DNA of 64,000 nt from DATAZK01 sp963731205 (GCA_963731205.1 CAVSUJ010000002.1:1736001-1800000); one strand, 5' to 3'; shown: positions 53,862 through 63,798, counted from the first letter of the stretch. Notes: generated by a model not told the origin, from the letters alone. Numbers and translations: made by a program.

Positions 53862-54929
53862 GTGCTCATTGCACAGCGTCCCACCCTCGCCGAAGAGGCC
53901 GTTGACGAGTTCCGCTCACGGTTCGTGATCGAGCCGCTCGAGCCCGGATTCGGCTACACCCTCGGCAATTCCCTTCGCCGCACACTGATGTCGTCCATCC
54001 CGGGCGCCGCCGTGACGAGTATCCGCATCGACGGCGTGCTCCACGAGTTCTCCACCGTTCCCGGGGTGAAGGAAGACGTCACCGAGGTCATCCTCAACCT
54101 GAAGGAGCTGGTCGTCAGCTCCGACAACGACGAGCCCACGGTCATGTACCTGCGCAAGCAGGGCCCGGGCGTCGTCACCGCTGCTGACATCGCGCCGCCC
54201 GCCGGCGTCGAGGTCCACAACCCCGATCTGCACCTCGCCACCCTGAACGACAAGGGCAAGCTCGAGATCGAGCTCACCGTCGAGCGCGGTCGCGGATACG
54301 TCTCCGCCGTCCAGAACAAGCAGGTCGGTCAGGAGATCGGACGCATCCCGGTCGACTCGATCTACTCGCCGGTGCTCAAGGTGACCTACAAGGTCGAGGC
54401 CACCCGTGTCGAGCAGCGCACCGACTTCGACCGGCTCGTCGTCGACGTCGAGACCAAGCGCTCGATGACCCCGCGCGACGCCATGGCGAGTGCCGGCCAC
54501 ACCCTGGTCGGGCTCTTCGGGCTGGCGCAGGAGCTCAACGTCGAAGCTGAGGGTGTCGACATCGGCCCGTCCCCGGCGGACGCCGCGCTGGCAGCGGATC
54601 TCGCACTGCCGATCGAGGAGATGGACCTCACCGTCCGCTCCTACAACTGCCTCAAGCGGGAAGGCATCCACACGATCGGCGAGCTCGTCGGTCGTAGCGA
54701 GGCCGACCTGCTCGACATCCGCAACTTCGGTCAGAAGTCGATCGATGAGGTCAAGGGCAAGCTCTCCGGCATGGGCCTGGCCCTGAAGGACAGCCCTCCC
54801 GGATTCGATCCGCGTATCGCCGTCGACACCTATGGCACCGAGGGCTACGGGCCCGGTTTCTCGACCGGCCTGGACGACCCGGCGGCTGCTGACGACGGTG
54901 CTGCGTACACCGAGACCGAGCAGTACTAG
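53862..54929 (+). CDS. rpoA: DNA-directed RNA polymerase subunit alpha
   Basis: 355 residues from GTG 53862 with ACAGGAGG upstream. The N-terminal dimerisation domain has FVIEPLEPGFGYTLGNSLRR (from about residue 24). The C-terminal domain (about 245-310) has YNCLKREGIHTIGELV and RNFGQKSIDEVKGKL, which bind UP elements and regulators. A ~40-residue acidic tail follows. It seeds RNA polymerase assembly with RpoB and RpoC, encoded 20 kb upstream. Confidence 0.97.
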   Translation: MLIAQRPTLAEEAVDEFRSRFVIEPLEPGFGYTLGNSLRRTLMSSIPGAAVTSIRIDGVLHEFSTVPGVKEDVTEVILNLKELVVSSDNDEPTVMYLRKQGPGVVTAADIAPPAGVEVHNPDLHLATLNDKGKLEIELTVERGRGYVSAVQNKQVGQEIGRIPVDSIYSPVLKVTYKVEATRVEQRTDFDRLVVDVETKRSMTPRDAMASAGHTLVGLFGLAQELNVEAEGVDIGPSPADAALAADLALPIEEMDLTVRSYNCLKREGIHTIGELVGRSEADLLDIRNFGQKSIDEVKGKLSGMGLALKDSPPGFDPRIAVDTYGTEGYGPGFSTGLDDPAAADDGAAYTETEQY

Positions 54930-54984
54930 TCCTCCCGTTCCCATCCACCGCTAACCGCCTGACGCCCGTCACCGAGGAGATCCC

Positions 54985-55704
54985 GTGCCCACGCCCACCA
55001 AGGGCCCCCGTCTGGGGGGCGGCCCCGCCCACGAGCGGCTGATCCTGGCCAATCTCGCCACGGCGCTGTTCGAGCACGGCGGCATCACCACGACGGTCGC
55101 CAAGGCCAAGCGGCTTCGTCCGCTCGCCGAGAAGCTGGTCACCTCCGCCAAGAAGGGCGATCTGGCAGCTCGGCGCCGGGTGTTGCAGGTGGTGCGCGAC
55201 AAGTCGGTCGTGCACCACCTGTTCACCGAGATCGGCCCGCGCTACGACGGCCGTCAAGGCGGCTACACCCGCATCATCAAGATCGGCCCGCGACAGGGCG
55301 ACAACGCGCCTATGGCGCGCATCGAGCTGGTGGAGGGTGTCACCCCCGCCCAGAGTGTCGTGAGCGAGGCCGAGAGCGCCCGCGGATCCCGGTTCGCCGG
55401 GCGTCGCCCGCTGACCGGCCGTACCCGTGAGACCGCTGAAGACCTGGCCGGCGAGTCGCCGACGGCGGCTGCCGCGCTGGAGGCCGATGAGGCGGTCACG
55501 GCCGGTATGCCTGGCGAGGGCGGCGAGATCGAGAGCCCTGACGCAGTGACCGAGACCGATCAGGTCGACGTGCCCACCGAGGGTGACACCGATCTGCCGG
55601 AGGCTCCCGAGCACTCCGACGAGGCTCCCGAGCAGCAGGCGGAGGCCGCCAGCGAGGAGTCGCAGGCCGAGGGTGACGCCGACGAGGACGCCGACAAGGC
55701 GTAA
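54985..55704 (+). CDS. rplQ: 50S ribosomal protein L17 with long acidic tail
   Basis: 239 residues from GTG 54985. The core (about 1-118) has GPRLGGGPAHERLILANLAT, TTVAKAKRLRPLAEKLVT and GGYTRIIKIGPRQGDNAPMA. The usual protein is 120-180 residues; here ~120 more follow, very rich in Glu, Ala and Asp. L17 lies near the tunnel exit, so the tail may reach the surface. truA follows 18 bases later. Confidence 0.95.
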   Translation: MPTPTKGPRLGGGPAHERLILANLATALFEHGGITTTVAKAKRLRPLAEKLVTSAKKGDLAARRRVLQVVRDKSVVHHLFTEIGPRYDGRQGGYTRIIKIGPRQGDNAPMARIELVEGVTPAQSVVSEAESARGSRFAGRRPLTGRTRETAEDLAGESPTAAAALEADEAVTAGMPGEGGEIESPDAVTETDQVDVPTEGDTDLPEAPEHSDEAPEQQAEAASEESQAEGDADEDADKA

Positions 55705-55722
55705 CCGGCAAAACTCACGCTC

Positions 55723-56541
55723 ATGCGGGTGCGCTTCGACCTCGCGTACGAAGGCACCGGCTTTGCCGGCTGGGCCCGTCAGCCCGATCAGCGCACCGTT
55801 CAAGGCGTGCTCGAGGACGCCTTGCGCGAAGTTCTGCGCCTGCCCGGGGCCCCGAGCCTCACCGTGGCGGGCCGTACCGATGCCGGCGTTCATGCGCGCG
55901 GGCAGGTCGCCCACGGCGATCTGGAGTCGCCGCCGCCGATCCGCTGGCTCAACGCGGTGCTTCCCGATGACGTACGCGTGCGTGGCGTGCGCGAAGCGGC
56001 GCCCGGCTTCGACGCCCGCTTCTCGGCCCTCTCACGGCGTTACAGCTACCGGGTGACCGACGAACCGGCCGACCCGCTCCGCCGCCGCGACACGCTCGCC
56101 TGGGGCCACCGCCTCGACGTCGACGCCATGAACGCGGCCGCCCAGCTCCTCACCGGCGAGCATGATTTCGCCGCGTACTGCAAGCGTCGCGAAGGTGCGA
56201 CCACCATTCGCCGGCTGCTCGCCCTGTCCTGGAGCCGCGCGTCCGACGGGGTGCTGGAGGCCCGCGTCGAGGCCGACGCGTTCTGCCACTCCATGGTCCG
56301 GGCGCTCGTCGGAGCACTCCTGACGGTCGGTGAAGGACGGCGTCCGGTGCAGTGGCCGGGCGAGGTGCTGGCCACCGCGGTACGGGACTCCGCCGTGCCT
56401 GTCGTCCCCGCTCACGGCCTCTGCCTGGAAGAGGTGCGTTACCCGCCGGACGCGGAACTTGCCTCCCGGGCGAGTACCACCCGACACGTTCGAGTGCTCG
56501 AGGTCGATCGCGGGGAGGATCCGCGCGGGTCCATCAGGTAA
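55723..56541 (+). CDS. truA: tRNA pseudouridine(38-40) synthase TruA
   Basis: 272 residues. MRVRFDLAYEGTGFAGWARQ at the start and the catalytic Asp in VAGRTDAGVHARGQ (about residue 53) are diagnostic. The C-terminal core includes FCHSMVRALVGALLTVGEG. It makes pseudouridine in the anticodon stem-loop of many tRNAs. The rplQ-truA-rplM order is common in actinobacteria. Confidence 0.95.
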   Translation: MRVRFDLAYEGTGFAGWARQPDQRTVQGVLEDALREVLRLPGAPSLTVAGRTDAGVHARGQVAHGDLESPPPIRWLNAVLPDDVRVRGVREAAPGFDARFSALSRRYSYRVTDEPADPLRRRDTLAWGHRLDVDAMNAAAQLLTGEHDFAAYCKRREGATTIRRLLALSWSRASDGVLEARVEADAFCHSMVRALVGALLTVGEGRRPVQWPGEVLATAVRDSAVPVVPAHGLCLEEVRYPPDAELASRASTTRHVRVLEVDRGEDPRGSIR

Positions 56542-56619
56542 AGTGGCCGGTCGTTGCCGTGTCTGCTCAGCAGCACGTGAATCCGAATGAAGTTTCCCCG
56601 TCCCGAAGAAGGCCTTGAC

Positions 56620-57063
56620 GTGCGCACGTACCAGCCCAAGTCCGCCGATGTCCAGCGCACCTGGCACGTCATCGACGCCACGGACGTGGTGCTCGGGCGT
56701 CTCGCCACGCAGGTCGCTGTGCTCCTGCGAGGTAAGCACAAGGCGTACTTCGCGCCGCACATCGACACCGGAGACTTCGTCGTCGTCATCAACGCCGAGA
56801 AGGTCGTGCTCACCGGCACGAAGTCGGAGAAGACGGTGTATCACCACCACTCCGGCTTCCCCGGAGGGCTCAAGACCCGGACCTTCGCCGACATGCTGGC
56901 CACCCGGCCGCAGCAGATCGTCGAGAAGGCCGTGAAGGGGATGCTTCCCCACACCCGGCTCGGTCGCCAGCAGGCCAGCAAGCTCAAGGTCTACGCCGGC
57001 CCCAACCACCCCCACCAGGCTCAGCAGCCGGTGCCGTTCGAGATCACCCAGGTCGCCCAGTAG
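56620..57063 (+). CDS. rplM: 50S ribosomal protein L13
   Basis: 147 residues from GTG 56620 (MRTYQPKSADVQRTWHVIDA), the usual length, with GAAGAAGG seven bases upstream. The in-frame ATG at 56587 would add 11 atypical residues. GKHKAYFAPHIDTGDFVVVI and KGMLPHTRLGRQ are typical. L13 is an early 50S assembly protein. rpsI follows after 21 bases. Confidence 0.95.
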   Translation: MRTYQPKSADVQRTWHVIDATDVVLGRLATQVAVLLRGKHKAYFAPHIDTGDFVVVINAEKVVLTGTKSEKTVYHHHSGFPGGLKTRTFADMLATRPQQIVEKAVKGMLPHTRLGRQQASKLKVYAGPNHPHQAQQPVPFEITQVAQ

Positions 57064-57084
57064 GCGCAAGAAGGAGACACATCA

Positions 57085-57492
57085 GTGGCTGTCGTCACCG
57101 ACGCCTCGGGCGCAACCCGGGCAACCGGTCGCCGCAAGGAAGCGGTCGTCCGCGTTCGACTCCTGCCCGGCACCGGGCAGTGGAAGCTCAATGGCCGCAC
57201 CCTGGCCGAGTACTTCCCCAACAAGGTTCACCAGCAGATCGTTGCGGAGCCGCTGAAGACGCTGGAGCTCGCTGAGAATTACGACGTGCTCGCCACTCTG
57301 CGCGGCGGCGGCACCTCCGGGCAGGCCGGCGCGCTGCGTCTCGGCATCGCCCGGGCCCTCATCGCCATCGAGGAAGATCACCGGCCGAGCCTGAAGAAGG
57401 CCGGCTTCCTCACCCGTGACGCTCGGGTCAAGGAGCGCAAGAAGTACGGCCTGAAGAAGGCCCGCAAGGCACCGCAGTACAGCAAGCGGTGA
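57085..57492 (+). CDS. rpsI: 30S ribosomal protein S9
   Basis: 135 residues from GTG 57085 with AGAAGGAGA upstream. ATGRRKEAVVRVRLLPGTG, GGGTSGQAGALRLGIARAL and the C-terminal RKAPQYSKR, whose final Arg contacts P-site tRNA, are diagnostic. Confidence 0.97.
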   Translation: MAVVTDASGATRATGRRKEAVVRVRLLPGTGQWKLNGRTLAEYFPNKVHQQIVAEPLKTLELAENYDVLATLRGGGTSGQAGALRLGIARALIAIEEDHRPSLKKAGFLTRDARVKERKKYGLKKARKAPQYSKR

Positions 57493-57539
57493 CCGCTGAG
57501 CTGGCCGCAATGGCCGGTGCGGTCGCTGGCCGACCGTAG

Positions 57540-58868
57540 ATGGGCCGCCTTTTCGGCACGGACGGCGTTCGCGGGCTCGCGAATGTCGAGCTGACCCCTG
57601 AGCTGGCGCTCGCTGTTGGCTTGGGGGCCGTCACCGTGCTCGGCGCGACGCGCCCCACCGTCGTCGTCGGCCGCGACACCCGGCCCTCCGGTGAGTTGCT
57701 GGAGGCCGCCGTGTCGGCGGGGCTCGCGAGCGCAGGCGCCGATGTCGTCCGGCTCGGCGTGGTGCCCACCCCCGCGGTGGCACATGCGGTCGCGGCCAGT
57801 GGGGCTCACCTCGGGATCGTGCTCTCGGCAAGCCATAACGCGATGCCCGACAACGGGATCAAGATCTTCGGCAGCGGCGGCTTCAAGCTGGCCGACGAGA
57901 TCGAGGACCGCATCGAGGCCTTCGTCACGTCGCCTCCCACCGGTCGTCCGACCGGCGCTGATGTCGGGCGGCTGCGCACCGACGTCCCCGGCCCGGCCGG
58001 CCTGGTCGAGGGTTACGTCCGCCATCTGCTGAGCGTGCTGAAGACCCCGCTCGGGCCGCTGAAGGTCGTCGTCGACTGTGCCGAAGGTGCGGCGTCTGCG
58101 CTCGCGCCAAGGGTGTTACGCGAGGCCGGAGCCGAGGTCATCGCCATCGGGGCCGACGGCGACGGTGTGCGTATCAACGACGGCTGCGGCGCCACCGCCA
58201 CCCAGGCCCTCCAGCAAGCCGTCGTATCCACCGGCGCCGACGTCGGCATCGCTCACGACGGTGACGCCGACCGGTGCCTGGCCGTCGACGCCAGGGGTGA
58301 CCTGGTCGACGGTGACCAGATCCTGGCCATCGCCGCGCTCTCGCTGCGAGAGCGGGGTGCCCTGGCCGAGGACACGGTCGTCTCCACGGTGATGAGCAAT
58401 CTCGGCTTCCGTCACGCCATGCGCGATTGCGGGATCAACGTCGTGGAGACGGCGGTAGGCGATCGCTACGTGCTCGAGGCCATGCGTAGTGGCGGTTACT
58501 CGCTGGGCGGAGAGCAGAGCGGCCACCTTGTCTTCGCCGAACACGCAACCACCGGGGACGGACTGCTCACGGCCCTGGTGCTGCTCGAGCGGCTGGCTGC
58601 CACCGGCACCCCGCTCGCCGAGCTGGCGGGTGTCATGGTTCGGCTGCCACAGGTGCTGATCAACGTGCGTGCAGACCGCACCCTGGCCACTTCCGAGCCG
58701 GTGCTCGCCGAGGCCGAGCGGGTCACCGCTGAGCTCGGTGATTCCGGCCGCGTTCTGCTGCGCGCATCAGGGACCGAGCCGCTGGTGAGGGTCATGGTCG
58801 AGGCCGCCACGTCCGAGCAGGCCCGTTTGTGCGCCCAGCGCATCGCGGATGTCGTAGCCGCCCAGTAG
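57540..58868 (+). CDS. glmM: Phosphoglucosamine mutase
   Basis: 442 residues. It converts glucosamine-6-phosphate to glucosamine-1-phosphate on the way to UDP-GlcNAc and peptidoglycan. MGRLFGTDGVRGLAN starts the protein. The catalytic Ser98 lies in SASHN, the metal loop is DGDADR, the sugar loop GGEQSGH, and the phosphate loop RASGTEPLVRVM. It is paired with glmS, which makes its substrate, 25 bases downstream. Ribosome site is unclear. Confidence 0.97.
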   Translation: MGRLFGTDGVRGLANVELTPELALAVGLGAVTVLGATRPTVVVGRDTRPSGELLEAAVSAGLASAGADVVRLGVVPTPAVAHAVAASGAHLGIVLSASHNAMPDNGIKIFGSGGFKLADEIEDRIEAFVTSPPTGRPTGADVGRLRTDVPGPAGLVEGYVRHLLSVLKTPLGPLKVVVDCAEGAASALAPRVLREAGAEVIAIGADGDGVRINDGCGATATQALQQAVVSTGADVGIAHDGDADRCLAVDARGDLVDGDQILAIAALSLRERGALAEDTVVSTVMSNLGFRHAMRDCGINVVETAVGDRYVLEAMRSGGYSLGGEQSGHLVFAEHATTGDGLLTALVLLERLAATGTPLAELAGVMVRLPQVLINVRADRTLATSEPVLAEAERVTAELGDSGRVLLRASGTEPLVRVMVEAATSEQARLCAQRIADVVAAQ

Positions 58869-58893
58869 CGCTGCTCCGCTTAGGCTGGAGGTC

Positions 58894-60747
58894 GTGTGCG
58901 GCATCGTGGGCTACGTCGGCCACCAGAACGCGCTCGAGGTCACCATGGATGGCCTGCGCCGGCTGGAGTATCGCGGCTACGACTCTGCAGGGGTTGCCGT
59001 CATCGATGACGGAGTGCTGCGGGTGGCCCGGAAGGCCGGCAAGCTGCGGGAGCTGGACAAGGCGCTGGCCGAGGACGACCGGGCCTGGAGCGGCACCACC
59101 GGTATGGGTCACACCCGCTGGGCGACGCATGGCGGCCCCACCGATGCCAATGCCCATCCCCACGTCGATTGCACCGGCGACCTCGCCGTCGTCCACAACG
59201 GGATCATCGAGAACTTCGCCCAGCTGCGCCTCGATCTCGAACGCCGAGGCCACACGCTGTACAGCGAGACCGACACCGAGGTCGTCGCCCACCTGATCGA
59301 GGAGCAGCGCGCGGCGGGCGCCGTCAGCATCGCCGACGCGCTGCGCGCCGTGTGTCGCGATCTGACCGGCGCGTTCACGCTCGTCGTGACGGCCGCGAGC
59401 GAGCCCGGCACGGTCGTCGCGGCGCGGCGCAATTCGCCCCTGGTCGTCGGTCTCGGCGACGGTGAATCGTTCCTTGCCAGTGACGTCGTCGCATTCATCG
59501 CCCACACCCGAGACGCGCTCGAGATCGGCCAGGACCAGGTCGTCGAGCTTCGCGCGGATGGTGTGACGGTCACCGACTTCCAGGGCCGGCCGGTCGACGG
59601 TCGCCCGTTCCACGTCAACTGGGACACGAGCGCGGCGGAGAAGAGCGGCTACCCGTACTTCATGCTCAAGGAGATCAACGAGCAGCCGCAGGCCCTCGCC
59701 GACACCTTGCGCGGACGGATGTCGCCCGCAGGACAGATCCAGCTCGATGAGCTGCGGCTGGATCCGCAGGAGCTGCGCGAGGTCGACAAGGTGTTCATCG
59801 TCGCCTGCGGCACTGCCTACCACGCCGGACTCATCGCCAAGTACGCGATCGAGCACTGGACCCGGCTGCCGTGCGAGGTCGATCTGGCCAGCGAGTTCCG
59901 TTACCGGGACCCGGTCCTCGACCGCAACACGCTGGTGATCGCGATCAGCCAGAGCGGGGAGACGCTGGACACGCTGATGGCGGTCAAGCACGCGCGCGAA
60001 CAGAACGCGCGGGTGCTCGCGGTCTGCAATTCGGTGGGGTCGACGATCCCCCGCGAGTCCGACGCGGTGCTCTACACCCACTGCGGACCGGAGGTCGGGG
60101 TCGCCGCGACCAAGACCTTCCTCGGCCAGGTCGCAGCGTGCCTGCTGGTCGGGCTGTTCCTGGCCCAGGTACGCGGGATGGCGTGGGACGACGAGGTCAT
60201 CAGCTTCGTCGAGGAGCTGGAGCGCATGCCTGACCTGGTGGCGCGGACGCTGAAGAACATCGAGCCGGTGAAGGCGCTCGCCCGGGAGCTCGCCCCGGCG
60301 AAGGTGGTGCTCTTCCTCGGCCGTCACGTCGGCTACCCGGTGGCGCTGGAGGGCGCGCTGAAGCTCAAGGAGCTGGCGTACATGCACGCCGAGGGCTTCG
60401 CCGCCGGTGAGCTCAAACACGGGCCGATCGCGCTGATCGAAGAGGGCACCCCGGTCGTGGTGATCGTGCCGTCTCCGCGCGGCCGTTCGCTGCTGCACGA
60501 CAAGGTGCTGAGCAACATCCAGGAGATCCGCGCACGGGGGGCGCGCACGATCGTCATCGCCGAAGAGGGCGACGACGCGGTGATCCCGTATGCGGCCGAG
60601 CTGATCCGGGTACCGCACACGCCGACCCTGCTCGCCCCGCTGGTGACCACCCTGCCCCTGCAGGTCTTCGCCTGCGAGCTCGCCCTGGCCCGTGGCAACG
60701 ACGTCGACCAGCCACGCAACCTGGCCAAGTCCGTCACCGTCGAGTGA
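58894..60747 (+). CDS. glmS: Glutamine-fructose-6-phosphate aminotransferase (isomerising)
   Basis: 617 residues from GTG 58894, with GGAGG upstream. Cys2 (MCGIVGYVG) is the glutaminase nucleophile. Two SIS sugar domains follow, with SQSGETLDTL near residue 351 and the C-terminal PRNLAKSVTVE. It makes glucosamine-6-phosphate from fructose-6-phosphate and glutamine, feeding GlmM. Some glmS genes carry a ribozyme leader; the short gap here leaves no room. Confidence 0.97.
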   Translation: MCGIVGYVGHQNALEVTMDGLRRLEYRGYDSAGVAVIDDGVLRVARKAGKLRELDKALAEDDRAWSGTTGMGHTRWATHGGPTDANAHPHVDCTGDLAVVHNGIIENFAQLRLDLERRGHTLYSETDTEVVAHLIEEQRAAGAVSIADALRAVCRDLTGAFTLVVTAASEPGTVVAARRNSPLVVGLGDGESFLASDVVAFIAHTRDALEIGQDQVVELRADGVTVTDFQGRPVDGRPFHVNWDTSAAEKSGYPYFMLKEINEQPQALADTLRGRMSPAGQIQLDELRLDPQELREVDKVFIVACGTAYHAGLIAKYAIEHWTRLPCEVDLASEFRYRDPVLDRNTLVIAISQSGETLDTLMAVKHAREQNARVLAVCNSVGSTIPRESDAVLYTHCGPEVGVAATKTFLGQVAACLLVGLFLAQVRGMAWDDEVISFVEELERMPDLVARTLKNIEPVKALARELAPAKVVLFLGRHVGYPVALEGALKLKELAYMHAEGFAAGELKHGPIALIEEGTPVVVIVPSPRGRSLLHDKVLSNIQEIRARGARTIVIAEEGDDAVIPYAAELIRVPHTPTLLAPLVTTLPLQVFACELALARGNDVDQPRNLAKSVTVE

Positions 60748-60764
60748 ACTAGCGTGCACCGAGC

Positions 60765-61118
60765 ATGATCGTGGGCCTCGGGGTCGACATCGTCGATGTG
60801 GACCGTTTCTCCGGTTCTCTATTGCGTACGCCCGGGCTCGGTGAGCGGCTCTTCACCCCGGCGGAGCGGGCAGCGGGACGTTCGGAGCGGCTGGCGGCCC
60901 GGTTCGCCGCCAAGGAGGCCCTCGCCAAGGCGCTCGGTGCCCCGGCGGGCCTCAGCTGGCAGGACGCCGAGGTGCAGACGGCCGAGGACGGCGCGCCGCA
61001 CCTCGATCTGCGAGGGACGGTGGCCGAGGCGGCCATCCGCAGGGGGGCGGCGTCGTGGCACGTGTCGCTCAGCCACGATGGCGGGATGGCGATCGCTGTC
61101 GTCGTCCTCGAGAGCTGA
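60765..61118 (+). CDS. acpS: Holo-[acyl-carrier-protein] synthase
   Basis: 117 residues. Magnesium-binding GVDIVDVDRF (about residues 6-15) and RFAAKEALAKAL (about 46-57) are the AcpS motifs. It attaches 4'-phosphopantetheine to acyl carrier protein for fatty-acid synthesis. It lies between glmS and the NAD(P)HX repair gene, a common actinobacterial order. Confidence 0.96.
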   Translation: MIVGLGVDIVDVDRFSGSLLRTPGLGERLFTPAERAAGRSERLAARFAAKEALAKALGAPAGLSWQDAEVQTAEDGAPHLDLRGTVAEAAIRRGAASWHVSLSHDGGMAIAVVVLES

Positions 61119-61147
61119 AAAAGCCAGGATCGGGCAGGGTTTTCGGT

Positions 61148-62656
61148 ATGCGTAACGCCCACCAGGTGGCGACGGTCCGGGCCGCCGAGCAGCAACTCAT
61201 GAGCGTCCTGCCGGAGGGCGCGCTGATGCAGCGTGCCGCGGCGGGATTGGCGGCGGCGGCGATGCGCAGGCTCGGGAAGGTCTACGGCTCCCGGGTGGCG
61301 GTGCTCGTCGGAGGCGGAGACAACGGCGGCGACGCGCTCTTCGCCGCGGCCCGGCTGGCTGATCGCGGCGCCGCGGTCACGGCGCTCACGGTGTCGTCGC
61401 GGTTGCACGAGGCGGGAGCAGCGGCGGCCCGGCGCAGCGGCGTGGTGATCCGCGAGGCGGGCGATCCGGGTGACGAGGGGCTGCTGGCCGCCTGCGATCT
61501 CGTGCTCGACGGGATGGTCGGGATCGGCGGGAGCGGGGGACTGCGTCCGGCAGCAGCGCGTTTGGCGCAGTGGGCGCCGGCGTCGCGCACGCTTGCCGTC
61601 GACGTGCCGAGCGGGGTCGATGCCGACACGGGCGCCGTGCCCGGGCCGGCGATCAGGGCTGCGGCCACCATCACGTTCGGCACCGTCAAGCCCGGGCTCC
61701 TCGTGCTGCCCGGAGCCGACTACGCGGGAGCCGTCGAGCTGGTGCCCATCGGGCTCACGCTGCCGCGGGCCGATCTGCAACAGCTCACTGCCGCTGACGT
61801 CGGCGCGCTGCTTCCCGACCCGGGTTCGGAATCCTCCAAGTACACCCGCGGCGTCCTCGGCATCACGGCCGGAAGCGACGCGTATCCGGGTGCCGCCGTG
61901 CTCTGCACGGGTGGTGCTCGCCGCGGCGGGGCGGGCTACCTGCGGTTTGCGGGGGTGGCGCATCCGGTGGAACTGATACGCCAGCACTTTCCGGACGTCG
62001 TCGCGACGCAGGTCGCACCGGGTGACGCCAAAGCCGTGCTCGCCGCCGGCCGGGTCCAGGCTTGGGTGGTCGGGCCGGGCCTCGGGACCGATGACGCCGC
62101 CGAGGCGGTGGTCGAGGCGGTCCTCGGGACCGACGTTCCCGTGCTTGTCGATGCCGACGGGCTGACGATCGCCGCGCGCCACCGGGACTGGCTGCACGCC
62201 CGCTTCGGCCGGGGGCAGCTGACGCTGCTCACCCCACACGAGGGGGAATTCGCGCGCCTGGTCGGCGGCGCTCCCGAAGACGTCAGGGCAGCGTTGGCGG
62301 CCGACCGGCTCGGGACGGTCCGCACGGCGGCGGCAGAGCTCGCGTCGACGGTGCTGTTGAAGGGATCGACCACGCTCGTCGTCGACCCTGGCGGCGCCGC
62401 TCGCGTCAACGGAAGCGGCACGGGTTGGCTCGCGGCGGCCGGCAGCGGTGATGTGCTCTCCGGCGTCGCGGGCGCGCTGCTCGCGTCAGGACTCTCGCCC
62501 CACGACGCCGGAAGCGTGGGCGCCTGGCTGCACGGCATCGCCGCGCAGCTGGCGGTGGAGACGAACGGGCCGCCCCTGGTGGCGTTCGACCTGCTCGACG
62601 CGCTTCCCAAGGCGTGGCAGCTGGCCCGCGCGGCAGCGGAAAGGGGGGAGGCGTAG
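61148..62656 (+). CDS. nnr: Bifunctional NAD(P)HX epimerase/dehydratase
   Basis: 502 residues from ATG 61148. The N-terminal epimerase domain (about 1-205) has GGGDNGGDAL and DVPSGVDADTG. The C-terminal ADP-dependent dehydratase (about 215-495) has GPGLGTD, TPHEGEFARL and AGSGDVLSGVAGALLA. The enzyme restores damaged NADH and NADPH hydrates. Its TAG shares a base with the alr GTG. Ribosome site weak. Confidence 0.95.
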   Translation: MRNAHQVATVRAAEQQLMSVLPEGALMQRAAAGLAAAAMRRLGKVYGSRVAVLVGGGDNGGDALFAAARLADRGAAVTALTVSSRLHEAGAAAARRSGVVIREAGDPGDEGLLAACDLVLDGMVGIGGSGGLRPAAARLAQWAPASRTLAVDVPSGVDADTGAVPGPAIRAAATITFGTVKPGLLVLPGADYAGAVELVPIGLTLPRADLQQLTAADVGALLPDPGSESSKYTRGVLGITAGSDAYPGAAVLCTGGARRGGAGYLRFAGVAHPVELIRQHFPDVVATQVAPGDAKAVLAAGRVQAWVVGPGLGTDDAAEAVVEAVLGTDVPVLVDADGLTIAARHRDWLHARFGRGQLTLLTPHEGEFARLVGGAPEDVRAALAADRLGTVRTAAAELASTVLLKGSTTLVVDPGGAARVNGSGTGWLAAAGSGDVLSGVAGALLASGLSPHDAGSVGAWLHGIAAQLAVETNGPPLVAFDLLDALPKAWQLARAAAERGEA

Positions 62657-63798
62657 TGGCGAGTGTCGAGGCGGTCATCGATCTGGATGCGGTGCGCACG
62701 TCCACCGCCGAGCTGGTGCGCCGCGCCGGCTCCGCCGCGGTGATGGCGGTTGTGAAAGCCGATGGCTACGGGCACGGCATGCTGCCCTGCGCCAAGGCGG
62801 CGCTGGAGGCCGGCGCGCAATGGCTGGGAGCCGCGAAACCCGCTGAGGCGCTGCAATTGCGGGCCGCCGGCATCGACGTGCCGATCCTGGCGTGGCTCGC
62901 GGGACCGCACGACGATCTGGCGCCGGCGGTGGCTGCGGGCATCGACCTGTCGGCCGGTGCCCCCTGGATGGTCACGCAGTTGGAGGCTGCGGCCGCCGCG
63001 GCGGGGCGTCCCGCCCGGGTGCACCTGAACGTCGACACCGGTCTGCATCGCGAGGGTTCGACCGCTGCCGACTGGCCGGAGTTGCTCGCGTCAGCGCAGC
63101 GGGCGCAGGCCGAGGGAACGCTGGAAATCGTTGGTATCTGGAGTCATTTCGCCTTGGCCGACGATCCGGCCCACCCGACGGTGCGTGCACAGTTCACGCA
63201 CTTTTGCGATGCCCTCGAGATGGCCGAGCGCGCCGGGGTGAAGCCGCAATTGCGCCACCTGGCGAACTCGGCCGCGACCCTCGCGAACCCTGCCGCCCAT
63301 TTCGATCTGGTGCGCCCGGGCGTCGCGGTCTACGGCCTCTCGCCCGGACCCCTGGTCGGTCGCTCGGAAGAGCTCGGCCTCGTCCCCGCAATGACGCTCA
63401 CCGCAGAAGTCGCGTTGACGAAACGCGTCCCGGCAGGAAGCGGGGTCTCCTACGGCCACCGCTACCACACGGCGGCCGAGTCCACGCTCGCGCTGGTGCC
63501 GCTGGGCTATGCCGACGGCGTCCCGCGTCACGCCACCAACGTCGCCGACGTGCTCGTCGGCGGCCGGCGGCGCCAGATTGCCGGCACCGTCTGCATGGAT
63601 CAGTTCGTGGTCGACGTCGAGGACGATCCGGTGGCGCCGGGGGACCGGGTGGTGCTCTTCGGACGCGCCGACCGCGGCGAGCCGACGGCGCAGGATTGGG
63701 CAGAAGCGATCGGCACCATCAATTACGAGATAGTCACCCGGGTAGGGCCCCGGGTGCCGCGCCGGTACGTCGGCGCGGGCGGCGGAGGTGGAGCGTGA
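62656..63798 (+). CDS. alr: Alanine racemase
   Basis: 380 residues from GTG 62656, with GGGGGGAGG upstream. The PLP lysine is in MAVVKADGYGHG (about residue 35). The catalytic Tyr of the other subunit is in GVSYGHRY (about residue 270). C-terminal GTVCMDQFVVD is typical. It makes D-alanine for peptidoglycan, fitting with glmM and glmS nearby. Stop overlaps the next gene. Confidence 0.96.
   Translation: MASVEAVIDLDAVRTSTAELVRRAGSAAVMAVVKADGYGHGMLPCAKAALEAGAQWLGAAKPAEALQLRAAGIDVPILAWLAGPHDDLAPAVAAGIDLSAGAPWMVTQLEAAAAAAGRPARVHLNVDTGLHREGSTAADWPELLASAQRAQAEGTLEIVGIWSHFALADDPAHPTVRAQFTHFCDALEMAERAGVKPQLRHLANSAATLANPAAHFDLVRPGVAVYGLSPGPLVGRSEELGLVPAMTLTAEVALTKRVPAGSGVSYGHRYHTAAESTLALVPLGYADGVPRHATNVADVLVGGRRRQIAGTVCMDQFVVDVEDDPVAPGDRVVLFGRADRGEPTAQDWAEAIGTINYEIVTRVGPRVPRRYVGAGGGGGA

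Noticed and set aside
56587..56619. Start of rplM at ATG 56587
   Set aside because: It adds 11 residues not seen in L13; GTG 56620 has the GAAGAAGG site and gives the standard 147 residues.
58869..58893. glmS ribozyme riboswitch
   Set aside because: Only 25 bases separate glmM and glmS, far too short for the ribozyme.
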